A stretch of DNA of 64,000 nt from NCBI GenBank assembly GCA_963932145.1, contig OZ010574.1, forward strand, positions 56,857,857 to 56,921,856. The letters are read 5' to 3'. Source of the DNA: Acanthosepion lycidas. Taxonomy: Eukaryota > Mollusca > Cephalopoda > Sepiida > Sepiidae. Below the pieces are notes generated by a model. It was not told where the DNA came from. It ran no database searches and saw only the letters and a program-made list of their open reading frames with translations. Shown here piece after piece: positions 1 to 11,189 of this stretch. The translations under genes were made by a program, and so were the position numbers. Numbering within the stretch: position 1 is the stretch's first letter; every line of letters starts with the position of its first letter.

Positions 1-640
1 TAAAATAGAATGTTTGGTAGAAACACATTGCTATGAAACAGATCAAAGCATAGACGAGACTCAAGCCCAATGTGAACGTAATTGTTTTGTAAGAATTCCC
101 ACTAGACAATAAATCGGCTAAAATTCTTCTAACAAAAACAATATTTTTATTACAAACTAATAATCAGATAAGAAAAAAAACTCGTGTCAGGTACTAAAAT
201 TTTTACAAGAAAAATATGAGACAATGCTGACAAAATCCAAAAGATTTTTACGAATTGATGCTCTGAGATAATAAAAAACTTCTAAATTTAAAAATTAATT
301 TTTGGATTTCAAGATTAATGTCAGTATATAATTATCATTTTTTGTTCGTTGTTGTTATTGTTTTTTATGTTATTTATTTTTGGTTTTTTTTTTGTTGTTG
401 TTTTTAGGATCTCTTTTTCTTGGCGATTTTTACTAAGTCCATTTTGGTCTCTTTCAACAGTAGCTTTATTATTTTCAGTTAAAAAAGATTCAGTAATTTC
501 TTAGCTTTTAACCTCTGATCACTGATTATTTTCGTACATTCTTATTACTTACTCATTTTTCACTTCATGCTGTTAACAAGAAACATTATGTTAAGAAAAA
601 TAATCTTAAAAATAAAATAATTAAGTTATTTAAAATACTT
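1..640. other. AT-rich DNA, no feature seen
   Basis: Very AT-rich sequence with T-rich runs near 340-420. I see no coding frame, repeat or RNA signal here. Confidence 0.6.
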
Positions 641-1138
641 TTAAGAAAAACTGCAACGTAGCATCCTCCAGCTGTATCTGGTCCACCGAGTGTAGAGTTA
701 CTGATCTTAATGTGCCGAAACTTTGCCGAAGCACAGCGCTCAGCTGAAGATTTCAGCTAATCTGGTGCACTTGCTGTGTACATGTCTTCATTTATTAAAA
801 ATAATTTTAAGAAAAACTGCAACGTAGCATCCTCCATCTGCTGCAGGCCCACCGTGTGTAGAGGTACTGAGCTTAATCGGCCGAAACTTTGCTGAAGCAC
901 GGAGCTCAGCTGAACATTGCAGATGGTCTGGAGCACGTGATGTGTACAAGTGTTCAGTTATTTAAAATAATTTTAAGAAAAACTGCAACGTAGCATCCTC
1001 CATCTGTTGTTGGTCCACCGAGTGTAGAGTTACTGATCTTAATGTACCGAAACTTTGCTGAAGCACGGCGCTCAGCTGAAGATTGCAGCTGGTCTGGAGC
1101 ACTTGATGTGTACATGTGTTCAGTTTTCTAAAATAATT
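641..1138. repeat. 166-bp tandem repeat, three copies
   Basis: The motif TTAAGAAAAACTGCAACGTA starts at 641, 807 and 973, an exact 166-bp spacing. Each copy continues through a GC-richer core (CATCCTCC, CCACCG, GCTCAGCTGAA) and ends in a TGTACA-TTCA segment followed by a short A/T tail. Copies differ by scattered substitutions. No protein frame is conserved across copies. It could be a small satellite or a tandemly duplicated fragment of a dispersed repeat. Confidence 0.9.
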
Positions 1139-1802
1139 TTTAAAAAAATTGTTTTCAGAAAAAAAAAATAATTAAATTTACAGAAGTTATTCAATCAGAC
1201 ACTAAGTTTTCTATTTCACTTTCATGGTGATTTTTCTTTTTTTTATTTCTTTCGTCTTTCTTTATTTTACGCATGTACAGATTTTAATTGGTGGCCAAAA
1301 GGTTAGTTGATTAAAAATAAAAGATAATGTTTGTTGTTTTATTTTTCAAGAAAGCGCCTTGTTATTTATTGATTCTAAAATTGAAGATAGGAGAAAATAA
1401 AAAACATTTTTGACACTGTACTGATAAATCATCAGTTACCTCCTCTTAAGATCTAGGATGTATAAAAAGCACCCTGTAACATCCGCCAGTGGAAGAGTAA
1501 TTAGAGTAACGTGCAATAAAGCTTTGGTATAAGTTTATTCATGGTTTTGTTTATAGTAGATACATTATGCTTTCTTACGGAAACAAATTCGAACATGCGA
1601 AACAAAGGCAAAAAGAATTGTTCAATTTAAGAAAAATTACTGTGAATGATCTTACATCTATTTTGCGAAATTCCATGCTAAGGGATTCTCACTGAACGGT
1701 GCACTATCCTTACATAAAGAAGTATTAAATGTAAGATATTACTTAAAAATAATCAACGTTTTGCGACCCAAAGATTGAATATTTATTCTTGTAAAAATAC
1801 AA
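1139..1802. other. AT-rich DNA, no feature seen
   Basis: A-rich and T-rich stretches with no frame, repeat or RNA motif that I can support. Confidence 0.5.
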
Positions 1803-2535
1803 TAATTGTGGCACTAGGCCAAAACAGACATTGGTTTGGGGCTGGTCATCATTAACTATCCTATACCGAACTAATCCGATTCACGATCTATTTATTCATT
1901 ACAAGTAACGCATATACCAAAAGGAGTCATCCTTCACTATTTACTCCTACATATACCACAATACCCCATACACAAATGGAACCTACAAAAACACTCTGAT
2001 TTAAAAATTTATGTACAAATGTTCATAGAAAATATATATACATATATATGTAAATTTGCAGATGGCATAAAATGAGTGGAGAGGGTATGAATCCCCAGTT
2101 ACAAACTAAAATATAACAAAATATCAAATCGAAAATAACAAATGTTAGTAGGACCCGTCCACCCCACAAAACATGGGACTGGTCGTCATTAATCTATTCT
2201 AGTACTATCGAATGAGATTCACAACCCATTCATACAATGCAATTACTCGTCATCACAAGAACTTATTCATCACCTCTCATTCCTACATACACCAAAATAC
2301 CGCATATTCACAGCGGACCTACAAAACACCCATGGCATAAACATTTCACAGTTTATCCTATACAAATATATATAAAAAAAATCCACGATGTATGAGATGA
2401 TGGGACTGGGATGAACCCCAAAACAACCAAAAACATAAAACAAAGATAAAATTAAAAGTAAACAAATGTTTAGTAGGACTAGCCCACCCCTCAAAATAAT
2501 AAGATGGCTGCTGTATTCTATTTTCGAATAGAATC
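1803..2535. repeat. Diverged ~335-bp tandem repeat, about 2.2 copies
   Basis: Copy 1 (about 1803-2138) and copy 2 (about 2139-2472) share GGNCTGGTCRTCATTAA, a run of CCTACATAYACCA with AATACC, and a ...GAYCCCNA block near their ends. A third partial copy begins near 2473 (GTAGGACTAGCCCACCCC). Substitutions and small indels are frequent, so the duplication is old. No coding capacity. Confidence 0.75.
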
Positions 2536-2680
2536 AAGAAGCTAACTCTTTACTGGAGTGGGAAGGATAAAATAAATATTGGGTGTGTAGAAATCAAAGA
2601 CTGACCAATCGAGATGAAAAAGAACGCAAAGATTGCATACGAATTTAAAATAAAGCATTAAAATTATTTACCTTAGCTTG

Positions 2681-2870
2681 CTTCATTAACATGAAGAAGT
2701 ATTTCCTAAAGAGATTACTATCTCTTTAGGAAATAGTTCTTTAGATAGAGATAGTTCTTCATTAACGTAAAGAACTATCTCCTAAAGAGTAATCTCTTTA
2801 GGAAATCGTTCTCTAAAAACTATCTCCTTCATTAACATGAAGAACTATCTCCTAAACATTACTATCGTAA
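2681..2870. repeat. Short tandem repeat rich in hairpins
   Basis: CTTCATTAAC starts at 2691, 2757 and 2827, giving a 66-70-bp period with about 2.7 copies. Two copies contain perfect inverted repeats: CCTAAAGAGA with TCTCTTTAGG (2705-2730) and CCTAAAGAG with CTCTTTAGG (2781-2802). CTTCAT-TAAC-ATGAAG is a further small hairpin. No known family recognised. Confidence 0.75.
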
Positions 2871-2943
2871 TCTCACCTTCGACTTTGATCTAATGGAGCA
2901 TCCCAAATGCCAATAAAAGGCGATTTCGTCATTGGGGAAAGAA

Positions 2944-3191
2944 CAAGGAGCCAGAATCGGAACAGTGCTCCAAAACTGTTGAACTGTCGAACTCTCTGCC
3001 TTGAACAGAGATGAACCCGGACGAGGCTTTGCCGAAGGGCAAAGTTTCGTCCGGGGAGGTAGACAGGCCCTGAACCCGTTTATGTGGGTTCTATGGGAAT
3101 ATTTTTGGCCGGAGAACCCACGGTAAACTCGGCCTTGTGCCACATACATCCCTCGGGGGTGCTCTTAAATATTAACAAGGAGCCAGAATCT
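2944..3191. other. GC-richer pocket between 16-bp direct repeats
   Basis: ACAAGGAGCCAGAATC occurs near 2945 and again near 3175, bracketing about 230 bp of sequence clearly richer in G+C than its surroundings. It includes a strong hairpin, listed separately. The minus strand is open across 2862-3149 (95 codons), but I recognise no domain in it. It may be a dispersed repeat with flanking duplications. Confidence 0.4.
3016..3055 (+). other. 18-bp stem hairpin with GAAG loop
   Basis: CCCGGACGAGGCTTTGCC (3016-3033), loop GAAG (3034-3037), then GGCAAAGTTTCGTCCGGG (3038-3055). All 18 positions pair if the plus strand is RNA, two of them as G.U. The minus strand would have two A-C mismatches, so a plus-strand transcript folds better. 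Function unknown. Confidence 0.6.
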
Positions 3192-4384
3192 CCGAACAGA
3201 CAACGAGGTTCAAGAACTTTAATGACAAATGAAGTATTAAAAAAATTCTAAGACAATGGTAGGAACATTGAACAGGCAGAGCTAAGTTCAGTTATCCATC
3301 TCTGTGATTTAACCTGAAAATGGTAACCGCTAATTCTAGCAAGAATCAAATGGTTGTTTTAAGCATTTCATGTTCGTAGCAAAAGTCTGTAATGTCCCAA
3401 ATATAATGCATTGCAATGACGCTGGGAGGACACCTTTCAGAATTTATTTCACTGGCAAAACGATACCTAGAAAAAGGGTCTTCTGACTAGAAAACTCGGC
3501 ACTATCGAACGTGAATGTTTCTCTAATTTCATCCTTCCAAAAGCTAATGGATTTACTTTGCACAGACAGGGAAGCAATTACGGGAAATATTTACTCGGCT
3601 TTCGCTATTTCATGTTCGATTGGATTGTCCCAAACTAACCAAATTTGACGCAGAATATTATGTTACTCAAGTGTCGTCAGTCGGAAATTCAGAGAATTTC
3701 AGCTGCGCTCACTGACGGAAGTTCAGTTTAAATGGCTTATGTTTGTCGCTGGATTTTCAATCTCCTTTTGACGCAACTATTTGGTAGCTTCACTTTTTCG
3801 TTAAAAATGACATTAGCATGAAGAAGGCCCCCAAACTTAGAAACACTTTTATCGCCAAAAAGTTGAAGAGGAAAGACCAAAATATTTTATTACTGTTTTT
3901 TTCGGGTTTTTTTTTTTGTTTGTTTTTTTTTTGTTTTTGTGTTTTTGTAATAATAATTATGTTTATAATGATTATTATAGTGACATTTTCCTCAGGTACA
4001 ATAACACATTGATTTGAAAATTCTTGCAAAAATCAAATAATTGTCAGATTTTAATGGAACTTTTAAGACTTATTCACAAATGAATTCATTTTTGAAATTA
4101 TCTATAGATTTTGTATTTACCGAGAATTAGTGGAAGTACTACACGTTCACAATTTTTATTATGAAGAAAAATGTATGCTCCACGCGACTAAATTGAATGA
4201 ACGTTAATTGCAAAAAGTTTTAGTAATTGCTTACAATAAAGTTTAACTATTCGTTAGAATTAAGATTTTAAAATTTACAATAGTTGTCCTACTTTTAAAA
4301 CCAGGTAGTATGGGGGACATGTAACAGATTTAAAAATAATTTTAACAAATAATTTCTTCTGTGGATAAGATGAAGGTTATCATT
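3192..4384. other. Unclassified DNA with T-rich low complexity
   Basis: Nothing supported here apart from T and TTG runs at about 3895-3950, which give phenylalanine-rich spurious frames. Confidence 0.5.
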
Positions 4385-4410
4385 TACCCCCCCCCCCCAA
4401 AAAAAAAACA
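4385..4410. repeat. C-run followed by A-run
   Basis: About 12 C followed by about 10 A. A simple homopolymer junction. Confidence 0.8.
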
Positions 4411-5590
4411 ATTTGTTAATTTTCTTTATCTTAATTTTAAAATTTTTAGATGTGGAGAACTGAAGAAACCTTACAGCTTCATTCCCAATGGAAAATCAAT
4501 TTTGTGATGCCATATTTTTGGGACATTTCTCGAATTATGGTTCATTACGGAAGATATCAGAATCGGGCTCCCTGGATAATGTTAAAAATGGATTCCCTAG
4601 AATTCCATCACATTCTGTTGGTAGAATTAATATGCTATAAAACCCGAAATAAAGGAGCAAATTTCACAGCATTTGAAAACGGGTGGCCTATTCTATCGCT
4701 ACTACAATTTCTGTTGCTTCTTTGACCGCCATCACAGTTTCAAACCAGTGTGCATTTCCCACTCCTTTTTACAATGCTACAAAGAATTCACAGAAAACGT
4801 TGTCACGGAAGAACAGAAGTGAAAGTTCTAAAAAAAAACAAAAAAACTTCCGAAGCAAATGAAGAAGCCAAAAAAATCTTTTTTGAACTCTTGGAGTCTT
4901 TCGAAAGCTTTGTACAGAATGGTAAGGCAGCTTAGTTTCCTTTCATACCTAATCAGTGTTGCTGTGCTAAGTGCAGATAACTGCACTTCAGTTTGCAATT
5001 CCACGACATAAGATGGCATCCACGTAAACTGTGATTTTTAACAACCCAATCATCCTCTTATTTTGTGTTCCTCGAAGGTCTGCTCAAGATTACAAGCAGC
5101 ATATTTGTGACGATATCAACAACTTAACTAAAGTAGGCTCACTATCTACTGGCTTAAGAGCTAATTACAGTTTAAAACAGATACTTTCAAAAATAAAATG
5201 CTGCTTAATCGGGATCCCGTCAACCATTTGACTCTTTTTTTCGCTGGAAAGAGTAGCAGATGTAAATTATTGAACTGAACTGCAATTTTCGTCCCTTGGA
5301 AGCGATTTCCTCTAAACAAAAAAAGGAAGCGCCCTGGAGGTTTGTGAGAAGCTAATAAGTGCTTAGCATGACGAATTATTGTGGTCATGAATTTCCTCGG
5401 ATATAGCGATAAATTAGATCCTGTCAACACAATACAGTCTTGTTTTTCCCCCAGCAAAGATTTCTATTGTCCCTAATCCCTAGATTCCGAGGGAATCGGT
5501 TGCATATAATTTGTCATCTAGGTGCAACTTTCTTTCCTACCTTTTGAAGATTGCAAGAAATTTGTTTTGGATCTTTCCGCCACGAATGAA
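4411..5590 (+). other. Unrecognised short open frames
   Basis: A 91-codon frame at 4450-4725 starts with ATG and contains hydrophobic stretches. A Lys/Glu-rich frame follows at 4750-4935. I recognise no domain in either. The fragmentary frames are consistent with a decayed element but do not prove one. Confidence 0.2.
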
Positions 5591-5591
5591 A

Positions 5592-6060
5592 CTGTCGCAA
5601 AATTGTAGCTGTTATTTACAGAAGAAACCACTATCGTCGAGATGCAAGTACTAGAAATTATTGGAAACATGTTGTCAGGTCCTTGAACGAGTGTCTTCTA
5701 CAACGATTTAGCGAAACAAAATGTCCACATCGACACAATGAACATAGTCAAGGGGGTAATTGAAAATAGGAAGATACTACCCGAAGCCCCAATGAATATC
5801 TTGTTGACTTCTTTGGAACACAATTGACAAAGAAAGGTAACGATTCTGTATTGATTCCAACCAGTAATGAACTTTTATTACGTGACATTCATTATTCAAA
5901 AACTGATAAATATAAGATAAGTTTTCAAAGTCTTCATGCGTCAAAGACATTTTAGACATGTCTCTTTCTGAGTTTGTTACCATAAAACTTCCTCGTTGCT
6001 TACTGTTTCTTTCCATAGAATTCTCGGTATATTTCCCTAGAATTACCACCGGTTTTCTCT
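5592..6060 (+). pseudogene. Possible decayed hAT-type transposase fragment
   Basis: One forward frame near 5615-5740 reads YRRNHYRRDASTRNYW followed by a VRSLNECLLQRF-like segment. This resembles the YxRxxxxxPxLDxxxxxLxxRF region of hAT-type transposases (the '52 kDa repressor'/zinc-finger MYM-like group). Reading then passes through stops and frame changes, and no TIR or target duplication could be located. The resemblance is short, so this is tentative and could be chance. A translated search against hAT transposases would decide. Confidence 0.22.
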
Positions 6061-6559
6061 TCATCTGTAGGAATATTGTCCAGTATCCATTGTCATACAG
6101 GAGGGTTTATACAATACATATTTCCAGCAGAATTTTCGTGTTCCTTAGTACTTTGCTTAGCTTCTGAAATGCATGTTTATCTATATTAGACACTCTATCT
6201 ATACTGGTGTAGCCGGTATTCAGACTACATTTTTCCCGTTGTCCAGGCAAATTGCGAATTTGTCTACATGTTTTCGTAATTAATCTCATCAACATGATTT
6301 GCTCGATTTAAAGAAATGTTCTATTCACCAAACTTCCCTCCGGCACCAGCGTACCAATTGGAATTCGTTTGATGACATTCTTAGATGCACCTTGGATTTG
6401 GATTCTTAACCTTCATATTCAGAATTGTGCCACCTCCTACCTTCTAAAAATTTGGTTCTCGTGACCACTGACGGCTCTTTAAGAGTAAGTCATCTATGTT
6501 TCACTCTTCACTCAGTTTGAAGTTAACTTCTATTGATAAAACAAACTGTTTTGCACGTA
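6061..6559. other. No feature seen
   Basis: Ordinary AT-rich sequence between the possible hAT fragment and the LINE relic. Confidence 0.5.
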
Positions 6560-8205
6560 AATTCTACTCTTGACTCACCTAGAGTATCTTTGCCTGACTT
6601 TCCACTTAGGACGGCGTCCCTATTGAGTTATATGCATATAACGCCATCCATGGTTTCTGCTGTCATCTCAAAGATCCTCTCAAAGCTCGTATAATTGATG
6701 CTATCCCTGCAATGGTCCTTAAATGTGCTCCTGTCCTGGCTCCTGTTCTCTTTGAAGTACCTTGCTTTCCTGTTTGTTGGAAATACTCTGATGGCGTTCC
6801 TGACTTTATGAACTAAAGCAAACCATCTGATCTTTCTATTAGCCTTCTAATTTTTTTGGCAAAGTATTAGAGGCTCCAATCAACTCTGAATTAATTAAGC
6901 ATCTCACCTCGCAGGTCTTCTGTCAAATACTATAGCTTCTATTCGCTTCTCTAGGTCAACTGCTGATATGTTAATGGTTATTGCTGAAATTCTATCTAGC
7001 GTTAGACAAGAATAGTGAAGCTCGGACTGTTGCTTTGGATATCTCTCAAGCATTTGACAGGATCTAATTTCACAAGTTGAAAGGTTATTGTAATACATGA
7101 CGTATTTTTGAACTAATTCAGTTTTATGAAATCGCGAAATGAATATTGTCTTGAACGGCCACTCTTCTAGATCTTTTTCCCGACGACTCTAACCTACGTT
7201 GTTACTAATTTTCATCAATGACCTTCCTAATGGCATAATTATTCAACTTTGTATGTATGCGGATGACACTACTAGTTATTCCTATCTTAATAGTGGTTCT
7301 GAGCGGTTCGATAAGGTCAAATTGGCAGTTGATCTAAAAAAATATCTTTCTGTTAGCTGCGGCAAGGAATGGCTTAATTTTACCGCCTCCAGAGCGAAAC
7401 TTCACTCTTTTAATCACCTGAGAAACCTTTTACCTTTCATCAGCATGGCTGATGTTAACTTCCAGCAGTGTGACTTATTGCGACTTCTAGGAGTAGTATT
7501 TTCCTCTGGCATAAACTAGAGATTATATTGAGACAACTGCTAGGAATATTGGTTACTTGAGTCATGCTAGACAATTTTGTCATCAGAATATTACATATTT
7601 ATAAATCTACTATTTGTTCTTGCTTTTAATATTGCTGCTAAATCTGGTCTTGTATACCTGCTATATATTTAGATTCTGCAATTTTATTGGTCCTGACATG
7701 GCATCTCGCCTTAAGTCACTTTAAGCACCCTTCCCACCTACTTTAATTGTTCTGAAGTTACCTCTATAATCATCATTATCCTTCGACCTCCCTATGGTTT
7801 GTCGGGACTCCATTGACAGTCCTTTTCCACACTATTCGGTCCTGTAGTGCCGTCCCCAGATCTCCAATATCCAACCTTGAGTCCCGAGCTATTGTGTTTC
7901 GAAAATTCAATTTTCGTGAGACGATACTTCCAGAAGAGTGCCATAGAAGTAAGGCAAACTGCAATCATTTTTGTTAGCGCTTAAAACCTCTATAATACCT
8001 AAGCATTCTGAATTTAAGCACGGTACTAGATTGGCGGAAAGGTCTCAGTTTACAGTTGCTAGATGTAACTGTAAGTTCTATGATAACCGTTTCTTTCCTC
8101 GCACTTCTCACTTGTGGAACTCGTCCGGTTTCTTGCTTCCCAGTCAACTTTGATCTTCAAAAATTTAAATGCAATGTCAATCATTATCTACTGTTTTGTT
8201 TTAAT
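6560..8205 (+). pseudogene. Decayed non-LTR retrotransposon reverse transcriptase (jockey/CR1-like)
   Basis: Relic of the reverse transcriptase of a LINE, which would copy element RNA into DNA at a nicked target. Reading across frames, the order is: a DAIPAMVLK...APVLAPVL finger segment (about 6690-6760); TVALDISQAFDRI (about 7025-7060, the palm motif with its first catalytic Asp); FINDLPNGI then the intact YADDT box (about 7205-7270, catalytic Asp pair); an LNFTASRAKLHSFN segment (about 7370-7410) and LLRLLGVVFS (about 7475-7505); then the C-terminal RFFPRTSHLWNS and FKCNVNHYLL segments (about 8085-8200). Many stops and frame changes break it, and it appears 5'-truncated. A nested insertion splits it at 7771-7985. 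The catalytic box survives but the gene is dead. Confidence 0.85.
7771..7996 (-). mobile_element. Nested insertion in the LINE relic, 11-bp target duplication
   Basis: ACCTCTATAAT lies at 7760-7770 and again at 7986-7996. Removing one copy and the intervening 215 bp joins the surrounding LINE frame without a shift. The insert has a minus-strand open stretch (7776-7964) containing DIGDLGTALQDR and VNGVPTNHREVEG, which resembles the C-terminal tail of another LINE family. A target duplication of this length fits target-primed reverse transcription. The insert's family is not certain. Confidence 0.75.
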
Positions 8206-8824
8206 GGTATTTCTCGTATTTTCCCACGATCAGTAACCTCCTTGCGTCTTAGTGTCATTATGACCTTGTTTGGGTTGGGGAATCCTATGCGCATTTAGAC
8301 TTCGTTGTCGGATTTTTACTTACTATTAAAACACATGCAGATATTTTACATTTCTGTATTTGTTTGAAGTTAACATCTCCAATTAATTATTCGCATCCTC
8401 GGTTTTTTCCTTTGCTGACAGACATGCCCTCTGTCTTACAATTGACAGCTGATACGTTTTTTTTTCTTTCATTGATTACCTTGTCTAGAAAGTTCTGTAG
8501 TTTTTATCTGCCATCAATTGTCTTCTGCCTATCTCATATTAAGACTGCATTCTGGCAGAGTTTCCAGCTCTTAAGAAAGCCTCACTGTAGAGCTTGAACA
8601 GGCCACGTGAATTTGTCTAGTAAATCTCTCATTAGAATTATTTACTTCGTGTGATGTTTTTTTCTTATATACTTCGAGGATTGGTATGCGTTGAAATAAG
8701 ATTGCAATTGTGTAGCAATGTTACAGGTTTTCGGTGTTATATCTTAAAATAAATAATATTGCTCTACTCTGTATTGAGCACTCTTTTAAATTAAATGTTA
8801 CAAATTAAATGTTACTCTATTCGT
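8206..8824. other. No feature seen
   Basis: Probably LINE 3' flank and unclassified DNA. No motif that I can support. Confidence 0.4.
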
Positions 8825-8838
8825 TCACACACACACAC

Positions 8839-8872
<34 letters not shown>

Positions 8873-9217
8873 TGTATGTGTTATGTGTGTGCGTGTGTTG
8901 TGTGTGTTGTGTGTGTGTTTTGTGTGTTGTGTGTGTGTTTTGTGTGTGTGTGTTGTGTGTGTTTGCGTGTGTTTTGCGTGTGTGTTGTGTGTGTGTTTTG
9001 TGTGTTGTGTGTGTGTGTGTGTTTTGTGTGTGTGTTTTGTGTGTGTTGTGTGTGTTGTGTGTGTGTGTTGTGTGTGTTGTGTGTGCTGTGTGTGTGTTGT
9101 GTGTGTGTGTTTTGTGTGCTGTGTGTGTGTGTTGTGTGAGTGTGTGTGTTGTGTGTGTGTTGTGTGTGTATGTTGTGTGTGTGTGTTGTGTGTGTGTGTT
9201 GTGTGTGTGTGTTTTGT
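8825..9217. repeat. Compound CA/TA/TG microsatellite with TTG interruptions
   Basis: (CA)n at 8825-8838, (TA)n at 8839-8852, then about 365 bp of (TG)n broken by TTG and TTTTG variants in a loose higher-order pattern. It gives long Cys/Val frames on one strand and Thr/His frames on the other. These are artefacts of the repeat. Confidence 0.95.
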
Positions 9218-9940
9218 ACATATTGATTGAGCTTCTTTATCACAACCCTTCAAATTCAATCCACCCTCTTGACCCAGGGCAACACTAACTCCTCAACTCC
9301 CCACCAACAAATTCGGGAGTTCATTACTTATCAGACGATTAAAGTGAGTTTTCTTAGATACCGTACCTTCATAATCACCATTAGACTCATCCAACTCTTT
9401 ACGAATCCTCTACATTGTCATCAGATTGACACCCCAAAACTCTGAAGTGTTTGTATTGGAGCTTCCGACCTGAATACCAAGCAGTACAGCATGATGTTTC
9501 CAAATTTCTGGCGGAGTGAATTACGTCTTTTTTCTCACAGACGGTGTCCAACTGACCCTACTATACTGTACATATGATTAAAAAAATATAAAATGACGAC
9601 AATTTACCCATCGCACACTGTAATCCTAGTAAGAAAGTGCGCCTTTTACACTCATGAAAAATACAAGACGGTTTCCATCCAGTTCGGGAGAAATATTTTC
9701 TTTATCAGTACTTTCAAGGTTTATTTGGGAGTTTTCGTTTTGTTTCTTTTTCCTTTCAGATAAAGAGTTCTATAAACAAAGATTAACCTGTAAAGAGATA
9801 TAGGATATGTTCTTTAATGAAGAGAACAAAGTTTGAAACTGAAGGATGAACACAAATCAAATAAAACCGAATTATTGGCAAAATCAGAACTCGAAAAATC
9901 AAATATTTTAAGAATGTCGTAAATTTAAAGTCTTATTAGT
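9218..9940. other. Unclassified DNA
   Basis: No coding or repeat signal beyond ordinary composition. Confidence 0.4.
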
Positions 9941-10830
9941 CTTCTTTCTTCTTTTATGTGACGTGTCTCTTCAGGACGTGGGTGTCAATTGCTCTCAACT
10001 TCCCCCTATTCTTTATAGCTCTCAATAAGTTTTATCCCTTTGCTACTTCTCCCAGGCCATATTCTGTCATCCACTCGCCCAAGCCCGCCAAGTATGTCAT
10101 GCATTGCTTTCCCTTGTCTCTCTTTCCTACTATTCGACCTGTGAATATCAGATTCTCCAAGCCTTTCGTTCTCATTATATCTCTCTTAGATTTCAGCTGC
10201 CTCTTCCTGATATTAAGTATAAGCTTCCTCCTTGCTTGCATCCTCTCCAAAACCTCATCATTGTTCGATCCATAATATCCTTAGCATCCTTTTGTAGAAC
10301 CATACCTCGGTTGCGTCGAGTCTCTTCTTCATCTTTGAGGAGAACGTCCAACATTCGCTGCCGTAAAGAGAACAGATGTCACGTAACAGCTCAGTACTCT
10401 TTTCTTTGTTACTAAAGAAATCCCCCCTGTCTCGTAATACTCGTAATACCTAGCTTTTGGAATGCGTCCTTGGACATGCCAATACGTCTCCAGATCTCAG
10501 CGTCGCAATTACTGTCTTCTGTCAAAACACTTCCCAGATATTTAAATTTCTGCAACTGTTTCATTTTAGTGTCCCCGGCCTGCAAATCGTATTTCGGGAT
10601 CATCCTTTTACTGATGACCAATGCATTCTGTCTTCTTGTAGTTTATGCTTAGTCCCTTCTTCTCACTCTCCTTCGCTACAATCTGTAGGATGTTTAGTAA
10701 TTTCTGTTCCGTATCTGCTATCAGCACTGTGTCATCTGCGTATTTGATGTTGTTAAGATTGTGTCCGCCATTGCTGAATCCCAGTAGGATTTCCAATTCG
10801 TTCAGAATTGACTCGCTGTATAGGTTGAAT
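9941..10830 (-). pseudogene. 5'-truncated LINE reverse transcriptase, family A
   Basis: Minus-strand relic of an endonuclease/reverse-transcriptase LINE (the family often mis-annotated as 'craniofacial development protein 2-like'). From 10830 downward: FSNGGHNLNNIKYADDTVLI with an intact YADD box (about 10790-10720), SEKKGLSINYKKTEC, then KFKYLGSVLTEDSNCDAEI (about 10550) and MSKDAFQKLG. Next come MERMQARRKLILNIRKR and GRIVGKRDKGKQ (about 10250-10110), and MTEYGLGEVAKG near 10040. Frame changes separate the pieces. The 3' end carries an A-rich AAAGAAGAAAGA tail near 9941-9955. The same family recurs at 16570-16995 and 29842-30450. Confidence 0.88.
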
Positions 10831-10857
10831 AAATCCTATGAAAACACAATTAGGTTC

Positions 10858-10894
10858 CACGACTAGCTTCGACCAGTATGGCCATCATCAGGAT
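10858..10894 (-). ncRNA. Degenerate minimal hammerhead-like motif (PLE end?)
   Basis: On the minus strand: CTGATGA (10891-10885), a stem-loop GGCC-ATACT-GGTC, then GAAG (10870-10867) where a hammerhead has GAAA, then CTAGTC and GTG. GCTAGT is self-complementary apart from one G.U pair, as expected for a helix III that forms only in a dimer. One core base and one extra base at stem II deviate from consensus. It sits just upstream of LINE family A and resembles PLE terminal sequence. Confidence 0.35.
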
Positions 10895-11189
10895 AAAAAA
10901 AATACCCAGCTTGTTAATAGTAGTAAATTAATAACTTTCTGAAGAAAACGAACTTTATCTGTAGTTTTCATTTGTTTTCAACGTAAATTTTGTTCAGACC
11001 TTGTGTGGTCAAACAGTCTCTTTTAAGCTGTTTTTAAGATAGAGGCTAGGTAGATTCATGCGACTCTGAATTCCCTTGGTCATTTTGACATTTTTATTGG
11101 TTCCTCGGAAGGGGATAGATTTGTGTTAAGTGTATGTTATCATTTAGTTCTTCGGGAGTGTGTATTATGTGTGTAAGTGTATATATTAG
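10895..11189. other. Unclassified DNA
   Basis: Probably part of the PLE relic that follows, but no motif is legible. A short GT run starts at about 11190. Confidence 0.3.

Noticed and set aside
2862-3149. A 95-codon minus-strand frame as a gene
   Set aside because: No recognised domain, and it overlaps a strong hairpin and direct repeats. More likely a repeat fragment.
3790-4029. Phe-rich and Lys/Ile-rich frames on both strands
   Set aside because: They come from T/A-rich low-complexity sequence and have no domain.
8795-9288. Long Cys/Val-rich and Thr/His-rich frames on both strands
   Set aside because: They are translations of a GT/CA microsatellite, open in several frames at once.
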